Source: Acidobacteriota bacterium (GTDB lineage Bacteria; Acidobacteriota; Thermoanaerobaculia; Thermoanaerobaculales; Thermoanaerobaculaceae). From it: a DNA stretch of 16,354 nucleotides. This document shows, in pieces, positions 7,579-16,354 of this stretch (the first letter of the stretch is position 1; each line of letters begins with the position of its first letter). Position numbers and translations under genes: made by a program. The notes beneath the pieces were generated by a model that was given only the letters and a program-made list of their open reading frames with translations, did not search any database and had not been told where the DNA came from. The DNA is taken from positions 1-16,354 of the forward strand of contig DAIDOU010000063.1 of the NCBI GenBank assembly GCA_027458945.1. The letters run 5' to 3'.

Positions 7579-7582
<4 letters not shown>
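5894..7582 (+). CDS. ftsI: Septal peptidoglycan transpeptidase FtsI (PBP3, class B PBP)
   Basis: This inner-membrane D,D-transpeptidase cross-links septal peptidoglycan with FtsW. It is 562 aa. A single N-terminal membrane anchor (about 10-28) precedes the class B pedestal with PRGDIITRDGRLLA. The transpeptidase domain begins near residue 215. All active-site motifs are present: SxxK as S287-T-F-K290 in EPGSTFKPF, SxN as S341-S-N343, and KTG at 486-488 in AGKTGTAQ. There is no C-terminal PASTA domain, as in Gram-negative FtsI. ATG 5894 is preferred, with AGAGG 6 nt before it; an adjacent TTG at 5891 would add one residue. It starts within the ftsL stop and ends in an ATGA overlap with murE. 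Confidence 0.96.
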
Positions 7583-9032
<1,450 letters not shown>

Positions 9033-9036
<4 letters not shown>

Positions 9037-10385
9037 TCCGCCGCAGCGCCGGCGAGATCGCCGCCCTGCTCGCCGCCGATCTGCGCGGCGAGCCGAGCGC
9101 CGCCGTGACCGGCGTCGCGATCGACTCGCGCGCCGTGCGCCCCGGCCATCTGTTCGTGGCGCTGCGCGGCGCCAGAGTGGACGGCCATGACTTCGTCCCC
9201 GAGGCGGCGCGTGCCGGCGCGTCGGCCGCGCTGGTCGCCCGCCCCGTCGACCTCCACCTCCCGCAGGTCGTCGTCGCCGACCCGCTCGCCGCGCTGCAAC
9301 GGCTGGCCGCTGCGGAGCGCGACGCCGCCTCGTACCGGCTCGCCGCGATCACCGGCTCGATCGGCAAGACGACGACCAAGGAGTTCCTCACGGCGTTGCT
9401 CGCCACTGCGTTCGCCGTCGGCTGCACGGCCGGGAACCGCAACTCGGAGTCGGGCTTTCCGGCGGAGCTGTGCAACCAGGCCGACGGCATCGCGTGGATG
9501 GTCGCCGAGCTCGGGATGAGCCACGCCGGCGAGCTCGACCGCCTCGGGGCGATCGCCCGGCCGGACGCGGTGCTCGTCACGATGGTGGCCCCCGTCCACC
9601 TCGAGTTCTTCCCCGACCTCGACGCGATCGCCGAGGCGAAGGCCGAGCTGATCCGGCACCTGCGGCGCGACGGCACGCTCGTTCTCAACGCCGGTGATCC
9701 CCGCGTGGCGGCGTTCGGCTCCCGCTTCACGGGCCGCGTGCTGCGCTACGGCGCGCCGCAGGAGTCCGACCTGTGGATCGACGACTACCGCGGCCGTGGC
9801 GTGCTCGGCGCCACCTTCACCCTCGCCGGCCCCCGCGGCCGCGTGACGGTGGAGTGGGGGCTGGCCGGCCGCCACCAGGCGGACAACCTCCTCGCGGCCG
9901 CGACGCTGGCGCTCGCGTCCGGCGTCGCGTCGCAAAGCGTGGCGGCCACCGCGGCGCGCCTGCGCCCCGCGCCGCGGCGCGGCGAGGTGCACGACCTCGG
10001 CCGGGGGATCACGGTGGTCGACGACAGCTACAACTCGTCGCCCCAAGCCGCGAGCGCGCTGCTGACGCTGCTCGCGGCCACGCCCGGGCGCCGGGTGGCC
10101 GTGCTCGGCGAGATGCTCGAGCTCGGACCGGCGGGGGCGGACCTCCACCGCGAGGTCGGGCGGCGGGCCGCCGCCTGTGCGGACGTCGTGGTCGCGGTGG
10201 GCGCCGCCAACGCGGGCGAGCTCGCGCAGGCCGCCGGCGCCGGAGCGCACCACGTCGCCTCGGCCGCCGTAGCGCTCGAGCTGCTGCGCGGCCTGCTGCG
10301 GCCTGGCGACGTCGTGCTCGTCAAGGGTTCGCGCGGCGTCGGCCTCGACGCGCTCGTCGACGGCCTGCTCGCGGAGGTGCGCTGA
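9033..10385 (+). CDS. murF: UDP-MurNAc-tripeptide:D-Ala-D-Ala ligase MurF
   Basis: This cytoplasmic ligase completes the pentapeptide by adding D-Ala-D-Ala. It is 450 aa. Domain 1 keeps the DSR motif (31-33) and PGHLFVALRGARVDGHDF. The P-loop is TGSIGKTT (107-114), with Ile where many MurF proteins have Ser, Asn or Val. NRNSESGFP and AELGMSHAGEL follow, as does HLEFFPDLDAIAEAK, which holds the likely carbamylated lysine. The C-terminal domain has VVDDSYNSSPQA and VLGEMLELG. The start is GTG 9033; homology begins immediately at IRRSAGEIA. The stop overlaps the mraY ATG by one base. Confidence 0.95.
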
Positions 10386-11470
10386 TGCTGTACTGGCTCC
10401 TCTACGAGCTGCACCCCGCCTGGGGGCCGTTGAACGTCTTCCGCTATATCACCTTCCGGGCGGCGCTCGCGATCCTGACGGCGCTCGTGATCGGGATCGC
10501 CTGCGGGCCCGCCCTGATCCGCGCGCTGCGCGCCCGCCAGATCGGGCAGTCGATCCGCGAGGAGGGCCCCCAGTCGCACCGGGCGAAGGCGGGCACGCCG
10601 ACGATGGGCGGCCTGCTGATCCTGGCGGCGGTGCTGGCGCCGGTGCTCCTCTGGGGCGACCTCACCGAGCCGTGGGTCTGGATCGTGACCGCGACCACCC
10701 TCGCGTTCGCCGGCATCGGGTTCCTCGACGACGTCCTCAAGGTGCGGCGCGGCAAGAACCTCGGCCTGCGCGCCTGGCAGAAGTTCGGCCTGCAACTGAT
10801 CGCCGGCCTGCTGGCGGCCGTGGCGATCCGTCTGGTCGAGGGGAACTCGCCGTACGCGGGGGACCTCGTGGCGCCGTTCTTCAAGAGCGCCCATCTGCCG
10901 CTCGGCTGGCTCTACATCCCGTTCGTGGCGGTGCTGCTGGCGGGGTTCTCCAACGCGGTCAACCTCACCGACGGGCTCGACGGCCTGGCGATCGGCTCGG
11001 TCCTGATCGCGTTCGGCACCTACACCGTGTTCACGTACCTTGCGGGCAACGCGAAACTCGCCAAGTATCTCCTGATCCCGGCGGTGGCCGGCGCCGGCGA
11101 GGTCACGGTCTTCTGTGCCGCCATGGTCGGCGCGGCGCTCGCGTTCCTCTGGTTCAACTGCCACCCCGCCCAACTGTTCATGGGCGACGTCGGCTCGCTG
11201 GCGCTCGGCGCGGCGCTCGCGTGCACCGCGGTGATCGCCAAGCAGGAGCTGCTGCTCGTCATCGTCGGCGGGCTGTTCGTCGCCGAGGCGCTGTCGGTCA
11301 TCATCCAGGTCGTGAGCTTCAAGACGAGGGGCAAACGTGTGTTCCGCATGTCTCCGCTGCACCACCACTTCGAGCTCTCCGGCTGGGCCGAGACGCAGGT
11401 CGTGGTGCGGCTGTGGATCGTGGCGTTCGTGTTCGCGCTCGTCGGCCTGGCGACGCTGAAACTGCGATGA
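10385..11470 (+). CDS. mraY: Phospho-MurNAc-pentapeptide transferase MraY
   Basis: This integral membrane enzyme transfers phospho-MurNAc-pentapeptide to undecaprenyl phosphate, giving lipid I. It is 361 aa, with about ten hydrophobic segments. Diagnostic motifs are GTPTMGGLLIL, the aspartate pair D115-D116 in GFLDDVLK (the same numbering as E. coli MraY), NAVNLTDGLDGLA, FMGDVGSLALG with Asp268, and PLHHHFE with His326-328. All expected catalytic positions are intact. GGAGGT at 10373-10378 lies 6 nt before ATG 10385. The gene is coupled to murF by a TGATG overlap and to murD by an ATGA overlap. Confidence 0.97.
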   Translation: MLYWLLYELHPAWGPLNVFRYITFRAALAILTALVIGIACGPALIRALRARQIGQSIREEGPQSHRAKAGTPTMGGLLILAAVLAPVLLWGDLTEPWVWIVTATTLAFAGIGFLDDVLKVRRGKNLGLRAWQKFGLQLIAGLLAAVAIRLVEGNSPYAGDLVAPFFKSAHLPLGWLYIPFVAVLLAGFSNAVNLTDGLDGLAIGSVLIAFGTYTVFTYLAGNAKLAKYLLIPAVAGAGEVTVFCAAMVGAALAFLWFNCHPAQLFMGDVGSLALGAALACTAVIAKQELLLVIVGGLFVAEALSVIIQVVSFKTRGKRVFRMSPLHHHFELSGWAETQVVVRLWIVAFVFALVGLATLKLR

Positions 11471-12807
11471 TGACGCGACGCCCCTCTCGCGCGGTGGTCG
11501 TCGGCCTCGGGGCCTCCGGGGCGGCGGCCGCGACGTTGCTCGCCCGCCAGGGCTGGTCCGTCACGGTCAACGACCGCGCCACCGAGTGGGAGCTCGACGC
11601 CGTCCTCGGGCGGCTTCCCGAGGGCGTCCGGACCGTGCTCGGCGGCCACCCGGCCGAGCTGCTCGACGGCACGGCGCTCGTCGTCGTCTCCCCCGGCGTC
11701 GCCTGGGAGCTCCCCCTGCTCGCCGAGGCGCGGCTCCGCGGCATCGAGGTGATCGCCGAGGTGGAGCTCGCCGCGCGCGCTCTCTCCGGCGTGCCCACCG
11801 TCGGCGTGACCGGCTCCAACGGCAAGACCACCGTCACCTCGCTGCTCGGCGAGATCGGGCGCGCCGCGGGGTGGCGGACGGGCGTCGGCGGCAACATCGG
11901 CACGGCGGCGAGCGAGCTCGCCCTGGCCCCGGGGTGGGACGCCCTCGTCCTCGAGCTCTCGTCGTTCCAGCTCGAGGGCTGCACGACGCTGCGCCCCGAC
12001 GTCGCGGTGCTGCTCAACCTCTCCCCCGATCACCTCGACCGGCACCGGGACACGGCCGCCTACCTGGCGGCCAAGACCCGCATCTTCGCCCGCCAGAACC
12101 CCGGCGACTTCGCCGTGCTCAACGCCGACGACCCGACGCTCGCCCGCCTCGAGGTGCCGTCCCGCGTGGTCCGCTTCTCGCTCGCCGACGACACCGCCCA
12201 GGCGCACCTGGCGCAGGGAACGCTCGTGCTCGACGGCGAACCGCTGCTGCCGCGCGCCGAGCTGCCGCTGCTCGGCGATCACAACGTCGCCAACGCCCTC
12301 GCGGCCGCGCTCGCTGCCAGCCGCCTCGGCGTCGGGCGCGAGGCGATCGTGCGGGCGTTGCGCTCGTTCGCCGCCCTGCCGCACCGCCACCAGGTGGTGG
12401 CCCTGCGCGGCGGTGTGCGCTGGGTCGACGACTCGAAGGGCACCAACATCGGCGCGACCGCCGCCGGCCTCACCGGCTACCCTCGCGGCACCGTGCACTT
12501 GATCCTCGGCGGCCTCGGCAAGGGGCAGGACTTTCGCGAGCTGCGCCCGGCCACCGAGGGCCGGCTGGCGCGGATCTACCTCATCGGCGAGGCCGCCGAC
12601 GCGATCGGCGCGGCGCTCGACGGCGTCGCCCCGGTCGAGCGCTGCGAGACGCTGGCGGAGGCGGTGCGCCGCGCCGCGGGGTTCGCCCGCCCCGGCGACA
12701 CGGTGCTGCTCTCGCCGGCGTGCGCCTCGTTCGATCAGTTCAGGGACTATCACCACCGCGGCGAGGAGTTCGCCCGCCTCGCCAACGCGGCCCCGGGGAG
12801 GCGCTGA
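11467..12807 (+). CDS. murD: UDP-MurNAc-L-alanine:D-glutamate ligase MurD
   Basis: This cytoplasmic ligase adds D-Glu as the second stem residue. It is 446 aa. The N-terminal Rossmann-like domain has VVVGLGASGAAAATLL and VVVSPGVAWELPLL. The ATP-binding loop is GSNGKTT (116-122). LELSSFQLEG, LNLSPDHLDRH and YLAAKTRIF follow; the last holds the likely carbamylated lysine. The C-terminal domain has WVDDSKGTN, LILGGLGKGQDF and LLSPACASFDQF. Two adjacent ATGs (11467 and 11470) are both possible starts. The first gives the ATGA overlap seen elsewhere in the cluster, and neither has a strong Shine-Dalgarno. Its stop overlaps the ftsW ATG by one base. Confidence 0.96.
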   Translation: MMTRRPSRAVVVGLGASGAAAATLLARQGWSVTVNDRATEWELDAVLGRLPEGVRTVLGGHPAELLDGTALVVVSPGVAWELPLLAEARLRGIEVIAEVELAARALSGVPTVGVTGSNGKTTVTSLLGEIGRAAGWRTGVGGNIGTAASELALAPGWDALVLELSSFQLEGCTTLRPDVAVLLNLSPDHLDRHRDTAAYLAAKTRIFARQNPGDFAVLNADDPTLARLEVPSRVVRFSLADDTAQAHLAQGTLVLDGEPLLPRAELPLLGDHNVANALAAALAASRLGVGREAIVRALRSFAALPHRHQVVALRGGVRWVDDSKGTNIGATAAGLTGYPRGTVHLILGGLGKGQDFRELRPATEGRLARIYLIGEAADAIGAALDGVAPVERCETLAEAVRRAAGFARPGDTVLLSPACASFDQFRDYHHRGEEFARLANAAPGRR

Positions 12808-13883
12808 TGCCGCAGGTCCGCCGCATCGACCGCACCCTTCTCGGCGCCACCGTCCTCACCGCCGCCGTCGGTGTGGTGATGGTGGCCTCGGCTTCCGGGA
12901 CGCGCGCCAGCGAGTACTACCACCTCTGGGAGTACGAGTTCGCGTTCCGCCAGCTGATCGCGGTGCTGCTCGGCCTGGCCGCGATGCTGGCCGCCACCTT
13001 CGTGCCGCTCGAGCGGCTCACCAGCGGGAAAGTCGCGCTCTCGCTCCTCGCGGTTACCTGGCTCGCGCTCGCGGCGGCCTACTTGCAGTCGCCGGTGGCC
13101 GGCACCCACCGCTGGCTCCAGCTTCCCGTCAGCTCGATCCAGCCGTCGGCAATCGCGAAGGTGACGCTCCCGCTCGCGCTCGCCTCGCTGCTCGGGCGCC
13201 CGGGCTCCGATCGCGCCGCGCGACAGCGAACCCAGCGTCTCGCCCTCGGCATCATCGCCGTCACCATCGGCCTCGTTCTCGTCGAGCCGGATCTCGGGTC
13301 CGCGGTGCTCCTGCTCGTGGCGGCGGTGGCGATCCTGCTTCTCGCCGACGTTCCGCTCCGTCCCCTGGCGGCGCTCGGCGGCGCCGCGACCGTCGTGTTC
13401 CTGATCGCGATCGCGCTCAAGCCGTACCGCGTCGAGCGGCTGCGCACGTTCTTCGGCGAGACCAGCTACCAGGTGCAGCAGTCGCTGATCGCGATCGGCG
13501 GCGGCGGCATCCTCGGCCGCGGGCTCGGGCAGGGGCTGCAGAAGCTCTTCTTCCTCCCCCAGCCGCACACCGACTTCATCTTCGCGGTGATCGGAGAGGA
13601 GCTCGGGCTGGTCGGCACCGTGGCGGTGCTCGCGATCCTCGGCGTCATCGTCTGGCGCGCCCTCGTCGCGGTGCGCCACGCCGGCTCGCCGGCGGCCGCG
13701 CTGCTCGGCGCCGGGCTCGCCGTGACCCTCGGGGTCCAGGCGCTGCTCAACGTCTCGGTGTGCATCAAGCTCCTCCCGGCCAAGGGGCTCCCCCTGCCGC
13801 TGCTCTCCGCCGGCGGTTCCGACGTGATGCTCACGCTGGTCGCGATCGGCCTGCTGCTCAACATCGGCAAGGAGGGCGCGTGA
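12807..13883 (+). CDS. ftsW: Septal peptidoglycan glycosyltransferase FtsW (SEDS family)
   Basis: This polytopic membrane enzyme polymerises lipid II at the septum in partnership with FtsI. It is 358 aa, with about ten transmembrane helices. Family signatures are VMVASAS near the N-terminus, GTHRWLQL, EPDLGSA, SYQVQQSLIAIGGGGILGRG, and HTDFIFAVIGEELG. In the last, Asp256 matches the aspartate shown to be essential in SEDS proteins. LPLPLLSAGGS closes the protein. Two departures stand out: QPSE is QPSA (Ala115), and the usual SYGGSS is SAGGSD. The location between murD and murG identifies FtsW rather than RodA. GGGGAGG (12795-12801) is 5 nt before ATG 12807. The stop overlaps the murG GTG by 4 bp. 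Confidence 0.95.
   Translation: MPQVRRIDRTLLGATVLTAAVGVVMVASASGTRASEYYHLWEYEFAFRQLIAVLLGLAAMLAATFVPLERLTSGKVALSLLAVTWLALAAAYLQSPVAGTHRWLQLPVSSIQPSAIAKVTLPLALASLLGRPGSDRAARQRTQRLALGIIAVTIGLVLVEPDLGSAVLLLVAAVAILLLADVPLRPLAALGGAATVVFLIAIALKPYRVERLRTFFGETSYQVQQSLIAIGGGGILGRGLGQGLQKLFFLPQPHTDFIFAVIGEELGLVGTVAVLAILGVIVWRALVAVRHAGSPAAALLGAGLAVTLGVQALLNVSVCIKLLPAKGLPLPLLSAGGSDVMLTLVAIGLLLNIGKEGA
13869..13875 (+). promoter_or_regulatory. Shine-Dalgarno that decides the GTG start of murG
   Basis: AAGGAGG, a near-complete anti-16S match, lies 4 nt before GTG 13880 within the last codons of ftsW. Confidence 0.7.
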
Positions 13884-14959
13884 GAGAGATCGTCATCGCC
13901 GGCGGCGGCACCGGCGGCCATCTCTTCCCCGGCCTCGCGGCCGCGGCGGAGCTGCGCCGCGCCGGCGCCCAGGTCTCGTGGCTCGGCGCCCGCCGCGGCA
14001 TGGAGGCGGTTCGCGTGCCCGCGGCCGGCATCCCGATCCGCCTGCTCGCGATCAGCGGCGCCGCCGCGCGCTCGCGCGCCGCCCAGGCCGCGGCCGTTCT
14101 TCAACTGCTCCCCGCGCTGATGCACGCGGTGGCGTTCCTGTTGCGCCGCCGCGCCGCCGCGGTGCTCGCGGTGGGCGGCTACGCCTCGCTCCCCGGCGCG
14201 CTCGCGGCCGGGACGCTCGGCCTGCCGCTCGTGCTGCAGGAGCAGAACGCCGCGCCGGGTTTCGCCAACCGCCTGCTCGCGCCGTGGTCGGTCGCCGTGG
14301 CGTGCGGCTTCGCCGAAGCCGTGACCGCGTTCCCGTCGCTGCCGGCGCGCTGGACCGGCAACCCGGTGCGGCCCGAGTTCTTCTCGGTGCCGGCACCGAC
14401 TTCGGACTCGCTTTCAATCGTGGTCGAAGGTGGCAGCCAGGGCTCGGCGTTCCTCAACGCGGCGCTCCCGGACGCGTTCGCCGAGCTCGCGCGCCGCCGC
14501 CCGCTGCCGCGCATCCTGCACCAGGCCGGCCCGCGCTGGGCCGACGAGGTGCGCGGGAGCTACGAGCGGCGCAACATCTCGGCCGAGGTCGTCGGGTTCC
14601 TCGAGCGGCCCGCCGAAGCGCTGGCCGGTGCCGCGCTCGTGGTCGCCCGCGCCGGCGCCCTCACGGTCGCCGAGCTCGCCGCCGCGCGCCGCCCGGCGCT
14701 CCTGGTGCCGTTCGCGGCTGCGGCCGGCGGCCACCAACTCGCCAACGCGCGCGCCCTGGCCGCCACCGGCGGCGCGGAAGTGCTGCAGGAGGGTGAGGCG
14801 ACCGCCGCAGCGCTCGCCGCAGCGCTCGCCGTGATGCTCTCCTCGCCGGACCGCCTGATCGAGCGCGGCCAGGCGGCCGGGCGCCTCGCCCGCCCCGACG
14901 CCGCGAGCGCCGTGGCGCGCCTCGTCCTGGAAAACGCCGCCGGCGGGGGGTTGCCATGA
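13880..14959 (+). CDS. murG: UDP-GlcNAc:lipid I N-acetylglucosaminyltransferase MurG
   Basis: This peripheral membrane GT-B enzyme converts lipid I to lipid II on the cytoplasmic face. It is 359 aa. The N-terminal glycine-rich loop is GGGTGGH (8-14). VGGYASLPGALAA, LQEQNAAPGFANRLL and TGNPVRPEFF follow. The second glycine-rich loop is GGSQG (184-188). The UDP-GlcNAc region has ARAGALTVAELAA and a PFAAAAGGHQLANA segment with the conserved HQ/NA. The start is GTG 13880, overlapping the ftsW stop (GTGA); the family motif begins within ten residues. The Ala-rich stretch near the C-terminus contains a short 12-bp tandem repeat. The stop overlaps murC (ATGA). Confidence 0.96.
   Translation: MREIVIAGGGTGGHLFPGLAAAAELRRAGAQVSWLGARRGMEAVRVPAAGIPIRLLAISGAAARSRAAQAAAVLQLLPALMHAVAFLLRRRAAAVLAVGGYASLPGALAAGTLGLPLVLQEQNAAPGFANRLLAPWSVAVACGFAEAVTAFPSLPARWTGNPVRPEFFSVPAPTSDSLSIVVEGGSQGSAFLNAALPDAFAELARRRPLPRILHQAGPRWADEVRGSYERRNISAEVVGFLERPAEALAGAALVVARAGALTVAELAAARRPALLVPFAAAAGGHQLANARALAATGGAEVLQEGEATAAALAAALAVMLSSPDRLIERGQAAGRLARPDAASAVARLVLENAAGGGLP
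14804..14830 (+). repeat. 12-bp tandem repeat inside murG
   Basis: GCCGCAGCGCTC occurs twice in tandem (14804-14815 and 14816-14827), followed by GCC. It encodes an Ala-Ala-Leu-Ala repeat in a C-terminal helix and keeps the reading frame. It is a likely slippage-prone spot with no evident function. Confidence 0.6.
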
Positions 14960-16332
14960 ACTTCGGGCACGTCCGCCATCTCCACTTCGTCGGCATCGGC
15001 GGCGCCGGCATGTGCGGCCTCGCCGAGCTGCTGCACAGCGAGGGGTTCGTGGTCTCCGGCTGCGATCTCGCCTCCGGCGAGGCCACGGCGCGCCTCGAGA
15101 GCCTCGGTGTGCGCGTCATGCTCGGCCACGATCCCGCCCACCTCGACGGCGTGCAGGTGCTGATCCACTCCTCGGCGGTGCCGCCCGACAACGCCGAGGT
15201 GCGCGCGGCCCACCGCCGCGGCATCCCCGTCATCCGCCGCGCCGAGATGCTGGGGGAGATCTCCCGCCTGAAGTGGAGCCTGGCGATCGCGGGGACGCAC
15301 GGCAAGACGACGACGACCTCGCTGACCGGGTTCGTGCTGACGCGGGCCGGCCTCGATCCGACGGTCGTCGTCGGGGGGCGGATGCATTTCCTCGGCGCGC
15401 ACGCCCGTCTCGGCCGCTCCGAGTACCTGGTCTGCGAGGCCGACGAGTTCGACCGCTCGTTCCTGGCGCTCTTCCCGGTGCTCGCCGTGCTGACGACGGT
15501 CGAGGCCGAGCACCTCGACACTTACGGCTCGCTGGCCGCAATCGAGGACGCGTTCGTCGCGTTCGCCAACCGCGTGCCGTTCTACGGCGCGGTCGTCGCC
15601 TGTCTCGACGACCCCGGCGTCAGGCGACTGCTCCCGCGTCTCGAGCGCCGGATTGTGACCTACGGGTTCTCGCCGCACGCCGACGTGCAGGGCCGCTCGG
15701 TTCGCCTCTCGGACCGTGGCGGCGCCTGCCGCGTGGTCGTGCGCGGCGACGACCTCGGCGAACTCTCGCTGCCGCTGCCCGGACGCCATATGCTCGCCAA
15801 CGCCCTGGGCGCCACTGCGGCCGCGCTCGAGGTCGGCGTCCCGTTCGCCGAGATCGTCGCCGCGGTCGCCGCGTTCGCCGGCGTGGCGCGGCGCTTCGAG
15901 CGTAAGGGCGAGCGCGGCGGGATCGTCCTGGTGGACGACTACGCTCACCACCCCAGCGAGGTCGCCGCGACGCTGCAGGCCGCCCGCCAGAGTTTCCCCG
16001 ACGCGCGCCTCGTGCTCGCCTTCCAGCCGCACCTCTTCTCGCGCACCCGCGACTTCGCCCGCGAGTTCGGCGACGCCCTGCTCGGGGCCGACGTCGTCCT
16101 CGTCCTGCCGATCTATCCGGCGCGCGAGCAACCGATCCCCGGCGTCGGCGCCGAGCTCGTGGTCGAGGCCGCGTCCCGCGCCGGCCACCGGCGCGTCCAA
16201 CCCGTTACCTCCTTCGACGACGCGTTGGCGGTGCTCGCCGACACGCTGCGGAGGGGTGACGTGCTTCTCACGATGGGTGCCGGCAACGTGGTGCAGCTCG
16301 GCGAGCGCTGGCTCGCCGGAGGGGCGCGATGA
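14956..16332 (+). CDS. murC: UDP-N-acetylmuramate:L-alanine ligase MurC
   Basis: This cytoplasmic ligase adds the first stem-peptide residue. It is 458 aa. The N-terminal nucleotide-fold loop is GIGGAGM (13-19), followed by HSSAVPPDNAEV. The ATP-binding loop is AGTHGKTTTT (112-121). EADEFDRSFL follows, then TTVEAEHLDTYGS, where many MurC proteins have TNIEADH. LPGRHMLANALGA marks the middle of the protein. The C-terminal domain has RRFERKG, DDYAHHPSEV, FQPHLFSRT and GAGNV. ATG 14956 overlaps the murG stop by 4 bp, with GGGGGG 5 nt upstream. The stop overlaps the start of the next gene. There is no murB fusion. Confidence 0.96.
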   Translation: MNFGHVRHLHFVGIGGAGMCGLAELLHSEGFVVSGCDLASGEATARLESLGVRVMLGHDPAHLDGVQVLIHSSAVPPDNAEVRAAHRRGIPVIRRAEMLGEISRLKWSLAIAGTHGKTTTTSLTGFVLTRAGLDPTVVVGGRMHFLGAHARLGRSEYLVCEADEFDRSFLALFPVLAVLTTVEAEHLDTYGSLAAIEDAFVAFANRVPFYGAVVACLDDPGVRRLLPRLERRIVTYGFSPHADVQGRSVRLSDRGGACRVVVRGDDLGELSLPLPGRHMLANALGATAAALEVGVPFAEIVAAVAAFAGVARRFERKGERGGIVLVDDYAHHPSEVAATLQAARQSFPDARLVLAFQPHLFSRTRDFAREFGDALLGADVVLVLPIYPAREQPIPGVGAELVVEAASRAGHRRVQPVTSFDDALAVLADTLRRGDVLLTMGAGNVVQLGERWLAGGAR

Positions 16333-16354
16333 GCGGGCCGGTGCGCCACCGCAG
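16329..16354 (+). CDS. Start of the next dcw gene (truncated by window end)
   Basis: ATG 16329 overlaps the murC stop (ATGA) and has GGAGGGG at 16318-16324, 4 nt upstream. Only MSGPVRHR and two further bases are visible. In clusters with this order the gene after murC is usually murB, ftsQ or ddl. A basic N-terminus would suit FtsQ, but eight residues cannot decide it. Confidence 0.6.

Noticed and set aside
11020..12756. Long minus-strand open frame opposite mraY/murD
   Set aside because: Same reasoning: it spans the boundary of two well-supported genes and has no domain signature.

Overview
The window is a high-GC (about 70% by eye) stretch of a bacterial chromosome. It carries most of a division and cell wall (dcw) cluster, all on the plus strand, preceded by four envelope or secretory genes. 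The organism is probably a Gram-negative-type (diderm) bacterium that makes meso-diaminopimelate peptidoglycan. This rests on two SurA/PpiC-like exported parvulins, one with a lipobox, and on a MurE carrying the DNPR motif. High-GC Acidobacteriota (Thermoanaerobaculia-like) would fit, but no taxonomic marker here proves it.

Layout. Positions 59-937 encode an exported protein I do not recognise. Positions 1038-2087 encode an exported S9-type alpha/beta hydrolase with an intact Ser-Asp-His triad. Positions 2114-2995 and 2992-3948 encode two parvulin-family proteins that overlap by 4 bp. The first is a putative lipoprotein lacking one of the two usual parvulin histidines. The second is a SurA-like periplasmic chaperone. 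Positions 3949-4131 are non-coding and hold the dcw control region: a TTGACA-N17-CATCAT promoter followed by four GTGG direct repeats at exact 10-bp spacing, which form a textbook MraZ operator.

From 4132 the order is mraZ, rsmH (mraW), ftsL, ftsI, murE, murF, mraY, murD, ftsW, murG, murC, and the first 26 bases of another gene. Nearly every junction is a 1- or 4-bp stop/start overlap (ATGA, GTGA or TGATG), so the cluster is very likely one translationally coupled transcript autoregulated by MraZ. MurC, MurD, MurE and MurF build the UDP-MurNAc-pentapeptide (MurC adds the first residue). MraY and MurG convert it to lipid II. FtsW and FtsI polymerise and cross-link septal peptidoglycan, and FtsL belongs to the divisome scaffold. 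RsmH methylates 16S rRNA.

I see no mobile element, CRISPR array, tRNA, rRNA or novel multi-gene system. The points worth a second look are residue-level departures from family consensus (MurE domain 1, FtsW, the first parvulin, MurC), the clean MraZ operator, and the unrecognised exported protein at the left edge.
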